A DNA stretch of 64,000 nucleotides from Paludisphaera borealis (GCF_001956985.1 NZ_CP019082.1:372001-436000); one strand, 5' to 3'. Shown: positions 53,517-63,492, numbered from the stretch's first letter. A program made the numbers and translations. The notes: generated by a model not told the origin, from the sequence alone.

Positions 53517-56500
53517 CTAATCGATGAGCGGCTGGCCGATCCGCAGGTACGAGAACAGGTCGCGGAGCTGCTGGTCGGTGAGCGGGGCGAGGAGGCCTTC
53601 GGGCATGATCGAGGTCTTGGAGGGTTCCATCGTCTCGATCTCGTCGCGGGCGATGGTGAGCTCCTTGCCGTCGGAGCAGCGGAGGACGACGACGCGGTTG
53701 TCCTGGTCGGGGCAGGTGCCGGCCAGGACGCGGCCGTCGGTCGTGGCGACGACGAACGAGTTGTAGCCCTCGCGGATCTCGGCGTTGGGGTCGACGATCG
53801 ACAGCAGCATCGTGTCGACGTCGTCGCGGCGGTAGGTGGTCAGGTCGGGGCCGACCTTCCCCCCCTTGCCGAACAGCGTGTGGCAGCGGTCGCATCGTTC
53901 GAGGAAGATCTTCTGCCCCGCCTTGGGCGTGCCGGTCCCGGTCCGGACGAGGCTCGCGAGCTTGGCGACCTGCTCCCGAAGCTGGGGCGTGCCGGTCGGC
54001 GCGAGCGAGCCGAAATGGCGTGCGGCGAGGGCCGAGATCTTCGGGTCTTTCAGCAGCGGGAACCGCAACGCGATCTCCCGGGGGATCGTGCGGGGGTCGA
54101 CGCGGCCGGCGTCGACGGCTTCGAGCAACGCCAGCGCCCAGCTCCGGCGTGACGCGAGCAGGTTCTGCGCCGAGGCGAGCACGTCGTCGGAGAGCGAATC
54201 GTAGGTCTTGAGGACCTCGACGGCGACGGCCGGGTCGTCGGAATTCGCCAGGGCCGACAGCGCGGCCGAGCGGAGCGGGTTGACGGGCGACTGGCAGGCG
54301 AGGCGGAGGATCGCCGGCTGGCACGCCTTTATGCGGACCTCGCCGAGCACCCGGAGGTACTGGAGTTGCTTCTCCAGGTCGCCGTTGGGATCGCCGAAGA
54401 CCTTGAGCGCCGCGGCGATCGCCTCGGGCTTCCCTTGCCGTAGGCCGAAGGCGACCGACTGGCCGCTGTACTTGGCCATCGCGTCGGCCAGCGCCGGCGG
54501 CAGCCCGGCCAGCGATCGACCACTGTAGGCGGCTTCCAGGCCGGCGACGAGTCGCTTGGCATGGTCGGGCCCCGGCGCCAGCTTGAAGAGGCGGAGGCAG
54601 TCGTCCAGGTCCTTCCGACCGCCGGCGGCGGCGAACCGTCGCATCAGCCGCTCCGAGATCGTCGTCGCCACGATCGGCGCGTCCCAGAACGCCTTGTCGC
54701 GGAACAGGTCGATCACGGCCTCGGGATCAGACCCGACCTTGGCCTCGACGGCCCACCAGAGTAAGAGCGGCAGGTGGATGTCGGTCGCGTCCTCGGTGCG
54801 CGTGACCAGCCGGGCGACGATCGCCAGCGCGTCCTTCGCCGGCAGTCGCCGGGCCGAAGCGGCGAGCTGGCTGCGGACCTCGACGTTCGGCTCCGTCGCC
54901 GCGCGTTCAACGAGCTTTTGCGCGAGCTTCGGCGACGCTTCCCGATCGTCGCAGGAGAGCCGGGCCGCCCAGATCCGGACGAAGGGGTCGGCGTGGTCGA
55001 GGGCCGCGAGAGACGTCGCCTCGTCGAGCCCGCCGACGAGGTTCAACGCCCAGAGCGCTTCGAGGGCGTTTTGACCGGTCGTCTCGGTCAGCCGGCGCTT
55101 CAACTCGGGGGCGATCGAGGCGTCCTTGCGGTCGCCGATCAGCCGGAGGGCCGTCTGGCGGGTCCAGCGGTTCGGGTGGTTGAGGAGGTCGGCGAGGTCT
55201 TTGGTCGCGAGCTTGCCCATGTCGGGAAGCTTGCGCCGGGGCTCGGAGTAGCGGGCGCGAATGCGGTAGACGCGGCCCGAGCCGGGGTCGAGCTTGCCGT
55301 CGTTGTTGAGGCGGTGGCTGAGGTCGGCGTCGTACCAGTCGGCGACGTACAGGCAGCCGTCGGGTCCGTGGGTGACGTCGACCGGGCGGAACCAGCCGTC
55401 GGGCGTCGTCATCGCGTGGCCGACGTCGTGGGTCCGGACCGACGAGCCGTCGGGCAAGACCTCGCTCATCACGACGTGGTTGAGCAGCGGCGCGACGCCG
55501 AACAGCGTCCCCTGGTACTTCGACGGGAGCTGGTCCCCCTGGTAGAGCAGGAAGTCGTGGGTGAACCGCTGCACCGGTTCGTGCTTCATCGCCGGGAAGT
55601 AGCCGAACGCGTACGGGTTGGAGAGCGGGCCGTGCTTCTCGAATCCCTTCTGGAAGTACCCCCCCTGGACGTAGGCGAACCCGCGCGTGTCGCCGCCGTT
55701 GTGCCCCGAGAAGATCCGGCCGTGGGAGTCGATCTCGACGCCGAACGCGTTGCCGCCTCCCTCGGCGAAGATCTCGTAGCGGCGGGTCTCGGGATGATAC
55801 CGCCAGATGAGCTGGCCGAGCGAGTGGACCGGCTCCTTCCCCTTGTCGAGCACCGGCCGCGATACGTGGCCCGAGACGGTGCTCCCCTGCGCCGCGTAGA
55901 GCCAGCCGTCGGGGCCCCAGCTCAGGCTATTGACGACCGAGTGCGTGTCTTCGAGGCCGAACCCCTGCAGATGCACTTCGGGATCGCCGTCGGGGACGTC
56001 GTCGTTGTCCTTGTCGGGATAGAAGAGGAGGTACGGCGGGTTGAGCACCCAGACGCCTCCCCTCCCCCGCGCCGCGGAGGTGGCGATGTTGAGGCCGTCG
56101 ACGAACGTCTTGTGGTGGTCGAGGACGCCGTCGCCGTCGGTGTCTTCGTGGATCGTGATCTTGTCGAGCCCCTTGACGTGGTGCGGCGGCGGCAGAGGAA
56201 CCTTGTCGTACGTCACCCGCCAGACGCCGTCGCGGCTGAGAATCTTGAGGCCGGCCGGGTGCGGGTACTGCAAGTACTCGACGACCCACAGCCGCCCGCG
56301 CTCGTCGAAGCTGAGGCTCAGCGGCTGGCGGACGACCGGTTCGGCCAGCATGAGGTCGAGGGCCAGGTCATCGGGCGTCTTGAACGCCGCGAGCGCCTGG
56401 TCGGGCTTCAACGGGCCTTTCGGCTTGCCGGCGAGGGTCGCGGGGGGACGGTCGAGCGCCCAGAACACGGCGTTGCGCAAGAGGCGGCGGAACGCCGGAA

Positions 56501-57986
56501 TCGCGAAATCGTCGGGGTGGCCGAGCGACGTGTAGAACACGCGCGACTTGCCCGATTGATTGGTCCAGGCGACCGGCTCGGCGGGATGGCCGGCGATCGT
56601 CCCGATCAGCAGCGGGTGAGTCGAAGCCGCCAGCGGGTTGACCTTGTAGAGCGAGCCCTGGCCGTTGAACGCCGGCTCGACGCCCAAGAGGATCGGGTGG
56701 CTCGCCGCGCCGGGGGCTGGGACGATGCTCGGCTTGACGTCGTTGGCGTGGTGGCCCGTGTAGTGGCCGCCGATCACGTCGGGGTCGAACGTCGGCCATT
56801 CGACGTGACCCGCCGGCGCTTTGCCCCGGGCGTCGAACGCGTGGCAGGCCGTCCGGATGCCGACGACCGGCTTGCCCGACTCGATGTAGCGGCGGATCGT
56901 CTTCATCTCCCCGTCGGACGGGGCGCGGCGGCGGACGCTGACGACCAGTAGATCGGCGTCGTCAAGGGCCTCGATCCCCGGGAAGTCGTGCGGCTTCTTG
57001 GGGTCGGCGATCGCAAACGTGCATCGCACGCCCAGCGGCTCAAGCTCCGAGAGGGCGAACGCCGGCAGGGTTTTCTCGGTCTGGTACTCGTCCTCGCCGA
57101 TCAGGAACACGGCGCGGGGGCGGTCGTCGAGCTGGAAGGCGAACGCGGGCTGGCCGGTCAAATCGGTCGAGACGATCGTCGGGCAGACGAACTTCTCGAT
57201 GTGCTCGATGATCCGGTTCGTCCCCTCGAAATGGCTGACGTAGGGCCGGCTCCGCGAGTTGTACATCGTGTCGGTCAGGTCGCGGAGCAGGACGACGTTC
57301 TTGCCGTGACGCGACAGGTTCCGGAGCCCGAACGAACGCCCGAGCACGCACATGTTCGTGTGAACGCCCGTCAGCATGACGTTCGAGATCCCCCGGCTGG
57401 CGAGCAGGTTCCAGATCTCGGCGCCCGAGTCGCTGATCGCGTCCCCCTCCTTGATCTCGATAGCCGGATGCTCGCCCTTCCAGGCGGTGCGTTGGGGGCA
57501 AGGCGGGCCGTCGTCGCAGCCGCCGTCGGTCTGGTCGATCGGATAGATCCCGCGCTCCTCCGAGGGAATCTTGTAGCACCACGCGCCGATGTCCTTGGGG
57601 AGGTCGGCCGCCTTGGGCGCGTCCTGGGCGAGTCGCCGACCGGCGTGGTCCTTGTACGTCGCCATGCAGTCGCTGGGGGCGTGGATGATGAACACGCCCT
57701 TCGACCGGGCGGCGGCGACCGCGCGGTTGATGGCCGGGGCCAGCTCGCCGACGCGGCGGGTGGCGCCGCGGCACCAGTGCTCGTCCCAGACGTCGCAGAC
57801 GATGAGGGCGGTCTGCGACGGCTTCCACTGAAGGGTCGATTCGGCGGGTTGGTACGTATCGGCGACCGGCTTGCGAGACCGGGCGTGCAGCGTCAGGGAA
57901 CCCTTCACAGGCTCATCGGCGACGACGGCGGCGAGGCCGCCCGTCAAGACGACCGTGGCGAGCAAGGCGAAACGGGCCGACCGCAT
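53517..57986 (-). CDS. Giant fusion: isochorismatase - ThuA - beta-propeller - HEAT - cytochrome c
   Basis: About 1489 residues, exported (signal near residues 5-24). Domains in order: isochorismatase-like hydrolase about 55-265 (LIVCDVWDEHW with Asp65, GVHTNMCVLGRSFG with Cys213); ThuA-like about 288-512 (FYTSLGHPDDF, RLLRNAVFWALD); PVC-type sugar-dehydrogenase-like beta-propeller about 530-930 (RGRLWVVEYLQYPHPAG, DIGHAMTTPDG-type, HGPDGCLYVADWYDADLSHR); HEAT repeats about 940-1290; cytochrome c about 1340-1450 with CDRCH at 1365. ATG 57986 has AGGAG 9 nt upstream; the frame can begin at 58046. Last gene of the DUF1549/DUF1501 operon. It probably oxidises a carbohydrate or alcohol and passes electrons to haem. 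Confidence 0.9.
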   Translation of the reverse strand: MRSARFALLATVVLTGGLAAVVADEPVKGSLTLHARSRKPVADTYQPAESTLQWKPSQTALIVCDVWDEHWCRGATRRVGELAPAINRAVAAARSKGVFIIHAPSDCMATYKDHAGRRLAQDAPKAADLPKDIGAWCYKIPSEERGIYPIDQTDGGCDDGPPCPQRTAWKGEHPAIEIKEGDAISDSGAEIWNLLASRGISNVMLTGVHTNMCVLGRSFGLRNLSRHGKNVVLLRDLTDTMYNSRSRPYVSHFEGTNRIIEHIEKFVCPTIVSTDLTGQPAFAFQLDDRPRAVFLIGEDEYQTEKTLPAFALSELEPLGVRCTFAIADPKKPHDFPGIEALDDADLLVVSVRRRAPSDGEMKTIRRYIESGKPVVGIRTACHAFDARGKAPAGHVEWPTFDPDVIGGHYTGHHANDVKPSIVPAPGAASHPILLGVEPAFNGQGSLYKVNPLAASTHPLLIGTIAGHPAEPVAWTNQSGKSRVFYTSLGHPDDFAIPAFRRLLRNAVFWALDRPPATLAGKPKGPLKPDQALAAFKTPDDLALDLMLAEPVVRQPLSLSFDERGRLWVVEYLQYPHPAGLKILSRDGVWRVTYDKVPLPPPHHVKGLDKITIHEDTDGDGVLDHHKTFVDGLNIATSAARGRGGVWVLNPPYLLFYPDKDNDDVPDGDPEVHLQGFGLEDTHSVVNSLSWGPDGWLYAAQGSTVSGHVSRPVLDKGKEPVHSLGQLIWRYHPETRRYEIFAEGGGNAFGVEIDSHGRIFSGHNGGDTRGFAYVQGGYFQKGFEKHGPLSNPYAFGYFPAMKHEPVQRFTHDFLLYQGDQLPSKYQGTLFGVAPLLNHVVMSEVLPDGSSVRTHDVGHAMTTPDGWFRPVDVTHGPDGCLYVADWYDADLSHRLNNDGKLDPGSGRVYRIRARYSEPRRKLPDMGKLATKDLADLLNHPNRWTRQTALRLIGDRKDASIAPELKRRLTETTGQNALEALWALNLVGGLDEATSLAALDHADPFVRIWAARLSCDDREASPKLAQKLVERAATEPNVEVRSQLAASARRLPAKDALAIVARLVTRTEDATDIHLPLLLWWAVEAKVGSDPEAVIDLFRDKAFWDAPIVATTISERLMRRFAAAGGRKDLDDCLRLFKLAPGPDHAKRLVAGLEAAYSGRSLAGLPPALADAMAKYSGQSVAFGLRQGKPEAIAAALKVFGDPNGDLEKQLQYLRVLGEVRIKACQPAILRLACQSPVNPLRSAALSALANSDDPAVAVEVLKTYDSLSDDVLASAQNLLASRRSWALALLEAVDAGRVDPRTIPREIALRFPLLKDPKISALAARHFGSLAPTGTPQLREQVAKLASLVRTGTGTPKAGQKIFLERCDRCHTLFGKGGKVGPDLTTYRRDDVDTMLLSIVDPNAEIREGYNSFVVATTDGRVLAGTCPDQDNRVVVLRCSDGKELTIARDEIETMEPSKTSIMPEGLLAPLTDQQLRDLFSYLRIGQPLID

Positions 57987-58047
57987 CGGGCAGGTCTCCT
58001 GGGTGCTTGTCTGTAGGCGGGAATGAGGCGACGCGGAACGATTCATG

Positions 58048-59523
58048 TCAGGCCAGCAGCTTCCGGCAGACTCGGCCTTCGTTGACCGTCGGCCGCTCGG
58101 GACGGCCCTGGTGGCGGTAGATCAATTTCGAGTGATCGGCGCCGAGGCAATGGAGGATCGTGGCGTGGAGGTCGTGGACGTGCAGGCGGTCCTCGATCGC
58201 ATGCAGGCCGGCGTCGTCGGTCGCGCCGACGGTGACGCCCGGCTTGATCCCGCCGCCGGCCATCCACATCGTGAAGCCGTACGGGTTGTGGTCGCGGCCG
58301 TCGCCTTTCTCGGACATCGGCGTGCGGCCGAACTCGCCCCCCCAGACGACCAGCGTGTCGTCGAGCAGGCCCCGACGCTTGAGGTCCTTGATCAGGCCGG
58401 CGACCGGCTTGTCGGTGCTCCGGCAGATCGCGCCGTGGTTCTTTTCGATGTCTTGATGCGAGTCCCATCGCGAGCCGGCGCCGCAGTAAAGCTGAACGAA
58501 CCGCACCCCGCGCTCGACCAGGCGGCGGGCGAGCAGGCAGTTGCGGCCGTTGTTCTCGGTGGCCGGGTCGTCGAGGCCGTAGAGGGTGCGGGTCTCGGCG
58601 GACTCGTCGTCGAGGTCGACGGCCGCCGGGGCTTCGGCCTGCATCCGGAAGGCCAGCTCGAAGCTTTGAATCCGGGCGTCCAGCTCGGTCTGGTCGAACC
58701 GAGTCTCCAGGTGGCGGCGGTTGAGCCGGTCCAGCAGCGTGAGCTTCGCCTGCTGGCGGTCGGCGGCGATGGTCGCGGGAGGCAAGAGGTTGGGGATCGG
58801 CTCGGCGCCTCCTCCGATCCGCGTCCCCTGGTAGACCGCGGGCATGAAGCCGGCGCCCCAGTTCCGCGGCCCCCCGGCGACGGTCGACCGGGCGTTGTCC
58901 TGGATCACGACGAAGGCGGGGAGGTTCTGATTCTCGGTCCCCAGGCCGTACGACGCCCAGCTTCCCAGCGAGGGCCGGCCGCTCAGCGTCGAGCCGGTGT
59001 TCATCTGGGTCACGCCGCCGACGTGGTTGAGCCCGTTCGACCAGCACGAACGGATGATCGCCAGGTCGTCGACGCACTCCGTGATATGCGGCAGCCAGTC
59101 GGAGACCCACGCGCCGCTCTCGCCGTACTGCTTCCACTTGCGGCGCGAGGGGAGGATCGGCGAATAGAACTCGCCCATGGGCGTGATCACCGGCTTGAAG
59201 GCCGCCGGCATCCGCTGGCCCGCCAGCTTGTTCAGGAGCGGCTTGGGATCGAACAGGTCGATCTGGCTGGGGCCCCCTTCCATGAACAGAAAGATCACGC
59301 TCTTGGCCGTCGCCGGACGTCGCCACGACGGATCGCTCGCGCCCGCGCCGCCGACCGGCCTGGCGAGGATCTCGCCCGCCTGGCTGTCGCGGCTCAGCAG
59401 CTCGAACAGGGGCAACGCGCCGAAGCCGGCGCCGGCCCGTATCAGCCAGTCGCGCCTTGAAAGCGGGAGTACGCGATGCGCGGGGGGGCCGGACTCGCCT
59501 GAGATCACGTCGTGGTCGCTCAC
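58048..59523 (-). CDS. DUF1501 protein, operon partner of the giant fusion
   Basis: About 491 residues. A twin-arginine signal lies in LPLSRRDWLIRAGAGFGALP. Family blocks: VIFLFMEGGPSQIDLFDPKP, HITECVDDLAIIRSCWSNGL, VERGVRFVQLYCGAGSRWDS, TLVVWGGEFGRTPMSEKGDG and DHNPYGFTMWMAGGGIKPG. The GTG at 59523 is preferred because GGAAAGGGG lies 5 nt before it; a TTG at 59544 overlapping the upstream stop is the alternative. It is the middle gene of the three-gene operon. Confidence 0.93.
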   Translation of the reverse strand: MSDHDVISGESGPPAHRVLPLSRRDWLIRAGAGFGALPLFELLSRDSQAGEILARPVGGAGASDPSWRRPATAKSVIFLFMEGGPSQIDLFDPKPLLNKLAGQRMPAAFKPVITPMGEFYSPILPSRRKWKQYGESGAWVSDWLPHITECVDDLAIIRSCWSNGLNHVGGVTQMNTGSTLSGRPSLGSWASYGLGTENQNLPAFVVIQDNARSTVAGGPRNWGAGFMPAVYQGTRIGGGAEPIPNLLPPATIAADRQQAKLTLLDRLNRRHLETRFDQTELDARIQSFELAFRMQAEAPAAVDLDDESAETRTLYGLDDPATENNGRNCLLARRLVERGVRFVQLYCGAGSRWDSHQDIEKNHGAICRSTDKPVAGLIKDLKRRGLLDDTLVVWGGEFGRTPMSEKGDGRDHNPYGFTMWMAGGGIKPGVTVGATDDAGLHAIEDRLHVHDLHATILHCLGADHSKLIYRHQGRPERPTVNEGRVCRKLLA

Positions 59524-59540
59524 GGCCGGCCCCTTTCCCG

Positions 59541-62042
59541 TCAATCGACGTAGAGGAACTCGTTGGAATTCAGGAGCACGTGGCAGTAGTCGACGAGGGC
59601 CTCGCGCGGGTCGGGACGCCGCAGGAACGCCAGGCCGTCGGCCAGTTCGTCGGCCTCGGGCTGGCGGCCGAAGGCCAGCCGATAGGCCCAGGCGATCCGG
59701 GCCTGATCGCGATCGCCGCTCGCTTCAGCAGTCAGGCGGTCGAGCCGCCCGGCCATCGCCTTCGCCCGGGCGAGCGTCCACGAGCCGTTGATGAGCAGCA
59801 ACGCCTGCACGGGCGTCGTGCTCACGTTGCGTCGGCCGGCGCTGGTGAAGCCGTCGGGGGCGTCGAAGACTTCGAGAACTGGGTCGTGGGTGTTGCGCAT
59901 CACCTTGGCGACGACGGACCGGAGCGGCGTCTTGGGATCGACGCTCGGGCCGCTCGCGGCGGCGGTCAGCTCGCCCGAGACGGCGAGCATTGCGTCGCGG
60001 ACCTCCTCGGCTTCAAGCCGCTGGACGGTCTGTTTCCAGAGCAGGCGGACCTCGGGGTCGATCAGCCGCGCCGACTCGACCTCGCTCTCGGACCGCTCGG
60101 ACGACTGGCGATAGGCAGCCGAGGTCAGGATCAACCGATGCAAGGGCTTGAGCCGCCACCCGTCGGCCACGAACCGGCGCGCCAGCCAGTCGAGCAGCTC
60201 GGGGTGCGACGGCGCGTCGCCGACCTTGCCGAAGTCGTTCGAGGTTCCCACCAGGCCCCGGCCGAAGTGGTACTGCCAGATCCGGTTGACGATCACCCGG
60301 GTCGAGAGCGGGTTGTCGGGCCGGCTCAGCCAGTTCGCCAGCGCCAGCCGCCGGCCCGTCGATCGCGGCGCGTTGACGGGGGCTGGGACGGCCGCCGGCG
60401 CGGGGGCGAGGGCCGTCAGATACCCCGGCGCGATCTCCTCGGTCTTCCTGGCGCCCGGAATCGTCGTGGGAGGGGCCGACGGCCCGACGTCGCCGACCCC
60501 CAGGGCCTTGGCCGGCTCGGCGGGCTTGATCGCGTCGAACTTTTTGAGGTCGCCGACCAGCGCCTGCCATCGCTCGCGATCGGGCTTGGCGATCTTCGCG
60601 GCGGTGAGCGGTTTGTCGCGTTCGAGGGTGATCTGCCGGAAGGCCAGGGCCGCGAGCTGCGCTTCGAGCGGCGTCCGTTCGGCCTCGGGCCTGGCGAGCA
60701 TCGCCTTGACGTCGTCGGGGAACTTGACGATGGCGGTCGCGTCCTCCTGCTCGCGGATCGGGCGCTCGATCGCGTCGAGCTTCGCCCGGATCTCGGCCGT
60801 CGCCTTTTCCCATTCGGCCCGCTTCGCCTTGTAGTCGGACGTCTCCGAGGCTGTGGCCACGGAGAGGCCGTCGATGGGCAGGATCGGCGTAAAGAAGGCC
60901 TGGAGGCGGTAATAGTCTTTCTGAAGGATCGGGTCGAACTTGTGGTCGTGGCACCGCGCGCAGCCGATGCTCAGCCCCAGGAACACCTCGCCGGTGACGT
61001 CGGTCATCTCGTTGAGGATGTCGGTCCACTGGCCTCGCACGTTGCGCTGGTTCGCTTCGTACGGACCGAGGCGCAGGTAGCCGGTGGCGATCCGCAGGTC
61101 GGGGTCGCCGGGGTCGAGTTCGTCGCCGGCGAGTTGTTCGGTGAGGAAGCGGTTGTAGGGCTTGTCTGCGTTGAGCGAGCGGACGACGTAATCGCGATAC
61201 CGCCAGGCGTCGGGGCGGTAGGCGTCGGCGTTGTGGCCGTCGGACTCGGCGTAGCGGACCAGGTCAAGCCAGTGCCGTCCCCAGCGCTCGCCGTACTGGG
61301 GCGAGGCCAGCAGACGGTCGACCAGCCGGTCGTAGGCGTCGGGCGCGGCGTCGGCCAGAAAGCGGTCGATCTCCTCGGGCGTCGGCGGCAGGCCCGTCAG
61401 ATCGAAGGCGACCCGGCGGATCAAGGTCCGCTTCGACGCCTCGGCGGCGGGCGTTAGCCCCTTGTCGAGCATCGCACCGAGCACGAACCGATCGATCGGA
61501 TTCCGCGACCAGGCAGCCCACGGCGCGGGAGCGTCGGGCCCTTCGGGTTGAATGTCGCGGAGCGGCTGGAACGACCACAATTCGCGGTCCACCGGCGAGG
61601 CCGGTCCAGGCTTCGTCCCGGCGGTCGTCGCGCCCGGCGTCCAGAAGGCGCCTTGCTCGACCCATTGCGCGAGGATGGCGATCTGGTCGGCTTCGAGCTT
61701 ACCCGTCGGGGGCATTTCGAGGTCCTCGTATCGGACCGCCGCCACCAGCGGGCTTGCTTCGGGTTTGCCTGGCGCCACCGCCGCGCCGGTCTCGCCCCCC
61801 TTGAGAGCGGCCTCGCGCGAGTCGAGCCGCAGGCCCCCTTTTTGCTTGTCGGGGCCGTGGCACGAATAGCACTTCTCGGCCAGCAGCGGCCGGACCTTCT
61901 GCTCGAAGAACCGGGCGCGGTCGGCTTCGGCCTTGGCTTCGCCCGGCTCGCCGGCCGAGGTCGTTCGGGACGACGAAACGATCGCAAGGGCCAGGAAGGC
62001 CGCAACGAGGAGACGCGAGCGGGTCCGTGCGACGACATCCAT
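59541..62042 (-). CDS. PSCyt1/DUF1549/DUF1553 cytochrome protein, second copy
   Basis: An 833-residue secreted protein with a signal peptide (LVAAFLALAIVSSSRTTSAG). PSCyt1 haem motif CYSCH in VRPLLAEKCYSCHGPDKQKG. DUF1549 marks: WSRNPIDRFVLGAMLDKGLT, YGERWGRHWLDLVRYAESDG and GCARCHDHKFDPILQKDYYR. DUF1553 marks: IWQYHFGRGLVGTSNDFGKV, LLDWLARRFVADGWRLKPLH and VQALLLINGSWTLARAKAMA. It is about 120 residues shorter than the copy at 26-29 kb. It heads the operon with DUF1501 and the giant fusion. Confidence 0.94.
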   Translation of the reverse strand: MDVVARTRSRLLVAAFLALAIVSSSRTTSAGEPGEAKAEADRARFFEQKVRPLLAEKCYSCHGPDKQKGGLRLDSREAALKGGETGAAVAPGKPEASPLVAAVRYEDLEMPPTGKLEADQIAILAQWVEQGAFWTPGATTAGTKPGPASPVDRELWSFQPLRDIQPEGPDAPAPWAAWSRNPIDRFVLGAMLDKGLTPAAEASKRTLIRRVAFDLTGLPPTPEEIDRFLADAAPDAYDRLVDRLLASPQYGERWGRHWLDLVRYAESDGHNADAYRPDAWRYRDYVVRSLNADKPYNRFLTEQLAGDELDPGDPDLRIATGYLRLGPYEANQRNVRGQWTDILNEMTDVTGEVFLGLSIGCARCHDHKFDPILQKDYYRLQAFFTPILPIDGLSVATASETSDYKAKRAEWEKATAEIRAKLDAIERPIREQEDATAIVKFPDDVKAMLARPEAERTPLEAQLAALAFRQITLERDKPLTAAKIAKPDRERWQALVGDLKKFDAIKPAEPAKALGVGDVGPSAPPTTIPGARKTEEIAPGYLTALAPAPAAVPAPVNAPRSTGRRLALANWLSRPDNPLSTRVIVNRIWQYHFGRGLVGTSNDFGKVGDAPSHPELLDWLARRFVADGWRLKPLHRLILTSAAYRQSSERSESEVESARLIDPEVRLLWKQTVQRLEAEEVRDAMLAVSGELTAAASGPSVDPKTPLRSVVAKVMRNTHDPVLEVFDAPDGFTSAGRRNVSTTPVQALLLINGSWTLARAKAMAGRLDRLTAEASGDRDQARIAWAYRLAFGRQPEADELADGLAFLRRPDPREALVDYCHVLLNSNEFLYVD

Positions 62043-62395
62043 ATGGCGTGGCCCTCGGCTGGGATTTCCGAGTGATCGCGTGGACCGGAGGGGGGCCGGT
62101 CGTCGGGCTTCTCTAGGCTCTTTCTTCGGGGCGCATCATCTCATTCGCGGTTTCATCATAGGCGGAAGTCGCCGTCAATGCTACTTTTCGTTTTCACGCA
62201 ACCTCATTCGTGACAAAATTTCAGGACAAGTCCCCGAACGACGGAGCCACTGCGCCGATAATCCCAATCTTCAGAGGAGGTCGCCGTCGCCTTCGTATCG
62301 GCCTGGGGGCTGTCCACGAACCAATCGTCATGTCCCGGTTTGGGGCTCCCGACCTCATGATAATGGGCTCCGGGTCGTGTCGCGAGCGGCCACCC

Positions 62396-62475
62396 AATAC
62401 AAGCCCGACGCGCCAGCGAGGGAGTGTTTTCGAATCGCCGAGGCGATCCCCTCGCTGGCGCGTCGGGCTTGTATT
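62396..62475. repeat. Palindromic REP-like element
   Basis: A perfect 27-nt inverted repeat, 62396-62422 and 62449-62475 (core GCCCGACGCGCCAGCGAGGG), with a 26-nt spacer containing AGGCGATCCC. A sub-family with GACGCG instead of GAAGCG. The spacer word matches the right half of the 40.5-kb element. Confidence 0.88.
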
Positions 62476-62550
62476 CCGCTCCTCGATCGTCCCGCAGTTG
62501 GTCCCACGAGCGATTTTCAGAGAAAGTCCAATTGTCGGTACGAAGAAACT

Positions 62551-62644
62551 CACCACGGAGGACCCGGAGAATATGGAGGGGGAGCGATTCATGTGCAACC
62601 GTTTCCGAATCCTTCTCTGGTTCAGCTCCGTATTCTCCGTGGTG
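62551..62644. repeat. CCACGGAG inverted repeat
   Basis: CACCACGGAG...GGAGAATATGGAG (62551-62578) faces CTCCGTATTCTCCGTGGTG (62626-62644). The left copy has a nine-base insertion. A CACGGAG/CTCCGTG word pair of this kind is dispersed in many genomes; here it lies between the cupin gene and the DUF1549 operon and does not code. Confidence 0.6.
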
Positions 62645-62689
62645 TACGGGGGTGCTTTTTCGACTTGGATGGTGTTTGTGGCCGCCCCC

Positions 62690-63112
62690 TTACTCCGTCT
62701 TCGGCTCGGGGACGGCGATGAGCTTGGCGTCTCGCGGGTGCAAGACCAGGGCGAGGACGCGGGTCTTTCCCTTCGCGGCCGGGTTCTTCGACACCCGATG
62801 CAAGCTCCCCGTCGGCTCGTAGAACGTCTCGCCCACTTTGAGCACCTTGGCGGGCTGGTCGTCGACGCCCCACTCGTACTCGCCCTCCAAGACGTACCCG
62901 AACGCCGGGCCGGGGTGGCGGTGGGGCGAGCCCGCCTGGCCGGGCTCAAGGTTCACCTCCACGACGGTCGCCTTGGTCGCGTTGCCGTCCAGCTTCTCGA
63001 CGATGTTCCTCTCGGCGATGAGGGTTACTTTCCCGTCCTCGTGGTAGACCGCGGCCATCCCGCCAGCCCCGACGCCGATGCCAGCCGCGAGGGTCAACAA
63101 AGTCCGGATCAT
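62690..63112 (-). CDS. Exported cupin-domain protein
   Basis: A 140-residue protein with a short signal peptide or membrane anchor (TLLTLAAGIGVGAGGMAA) and one cupin barrel: VVEVNLEPGQAGSPHRHPGP with His residues for a metal, FGYVLEGEYEWGVDDQPAKV and ETFYEPTGSLHRVSKN, with the third His. AGGAGG precedes the ATG by 7 nt. Cupins of this class bind Mn, Fe or Zn; the function is unknown. It is a single gene flanked by repeats. Confidence 0.88.
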   Translation of the reverse strand: MIRTLLTLAAGIGVGAGGMAAVYHEDGKVTLIAERNIVEKLDGNATKATVVEVNLEPGQAGSPHRHPGPAFGYVLEGEYEWGVDDQPAKVLKVGETFYEPTGSLHRVSKNPAAKGKTRVLALVLHPRDAKLIAVPEPKTE

Positions 63113-63236
63113 GGCCTTTCCTCCTCACAAGATTGAAGATGCCGTACCCGCCGTTCAGCGACAAGGACGACGGGGCGGCCCGTTCCGTGACAAGGTGGTC
63201 GGTTTTCGAAGAATCCGCCGTAAGGCGCGGATTTGT

Positions 63237-63304
63237 AGCCGGCCTCTGTGAGGCCGGTCCGGTCTCACGGCAGCCGTCCCGGGGTCCATAGACCCCGGCT
63301 ACCA
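63237..63304. repeat. Cruciform repeat with two inner hairpins
   Basis: An outer stem GTAGCCGG (63237-63244) / CCGGCTAC (63297-63304) encloses two perfect 8-bp hairpins: CCGGCCTC-TGT-GAGGCCGG (63241-63259) and CCGGGGTC-CAT(A)-GACCCCGG (63281-63300). A REP/BIME-like layout, about 125 bp upstream of the cupin gene start. Confidence 0.7.
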
Positions 63305-63492
63305 TCCGGACTCGGTCCCACGCCCAGCTAGCGATTTCCGTTCATCACTCGGAAACCGATTCCGGGCGATCAGGATAATCGGGGTGATTCGCTTAAGCTG
63401 CAAGGATTGCGCGGCCGATACAGGTGTGGTGCGGGTTCTCCATATCGCAGGAATTGCGCGGCCACGCGCTGTTTGGATATTCGGGGCGTTTC

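Noticed and set aside
54774-56951. 725-codon open frame on the plus strand
   Set aside because: Antisense to the propeller/HEAT part of the giant fusion; Val/Arg/Asp-rich shadow composition.
62210-63136. 308-codon plus-strand frame near the cupin gene
   Set aside because: It covers repeats and then the antisense of the cupin; no ribosome site or domain.
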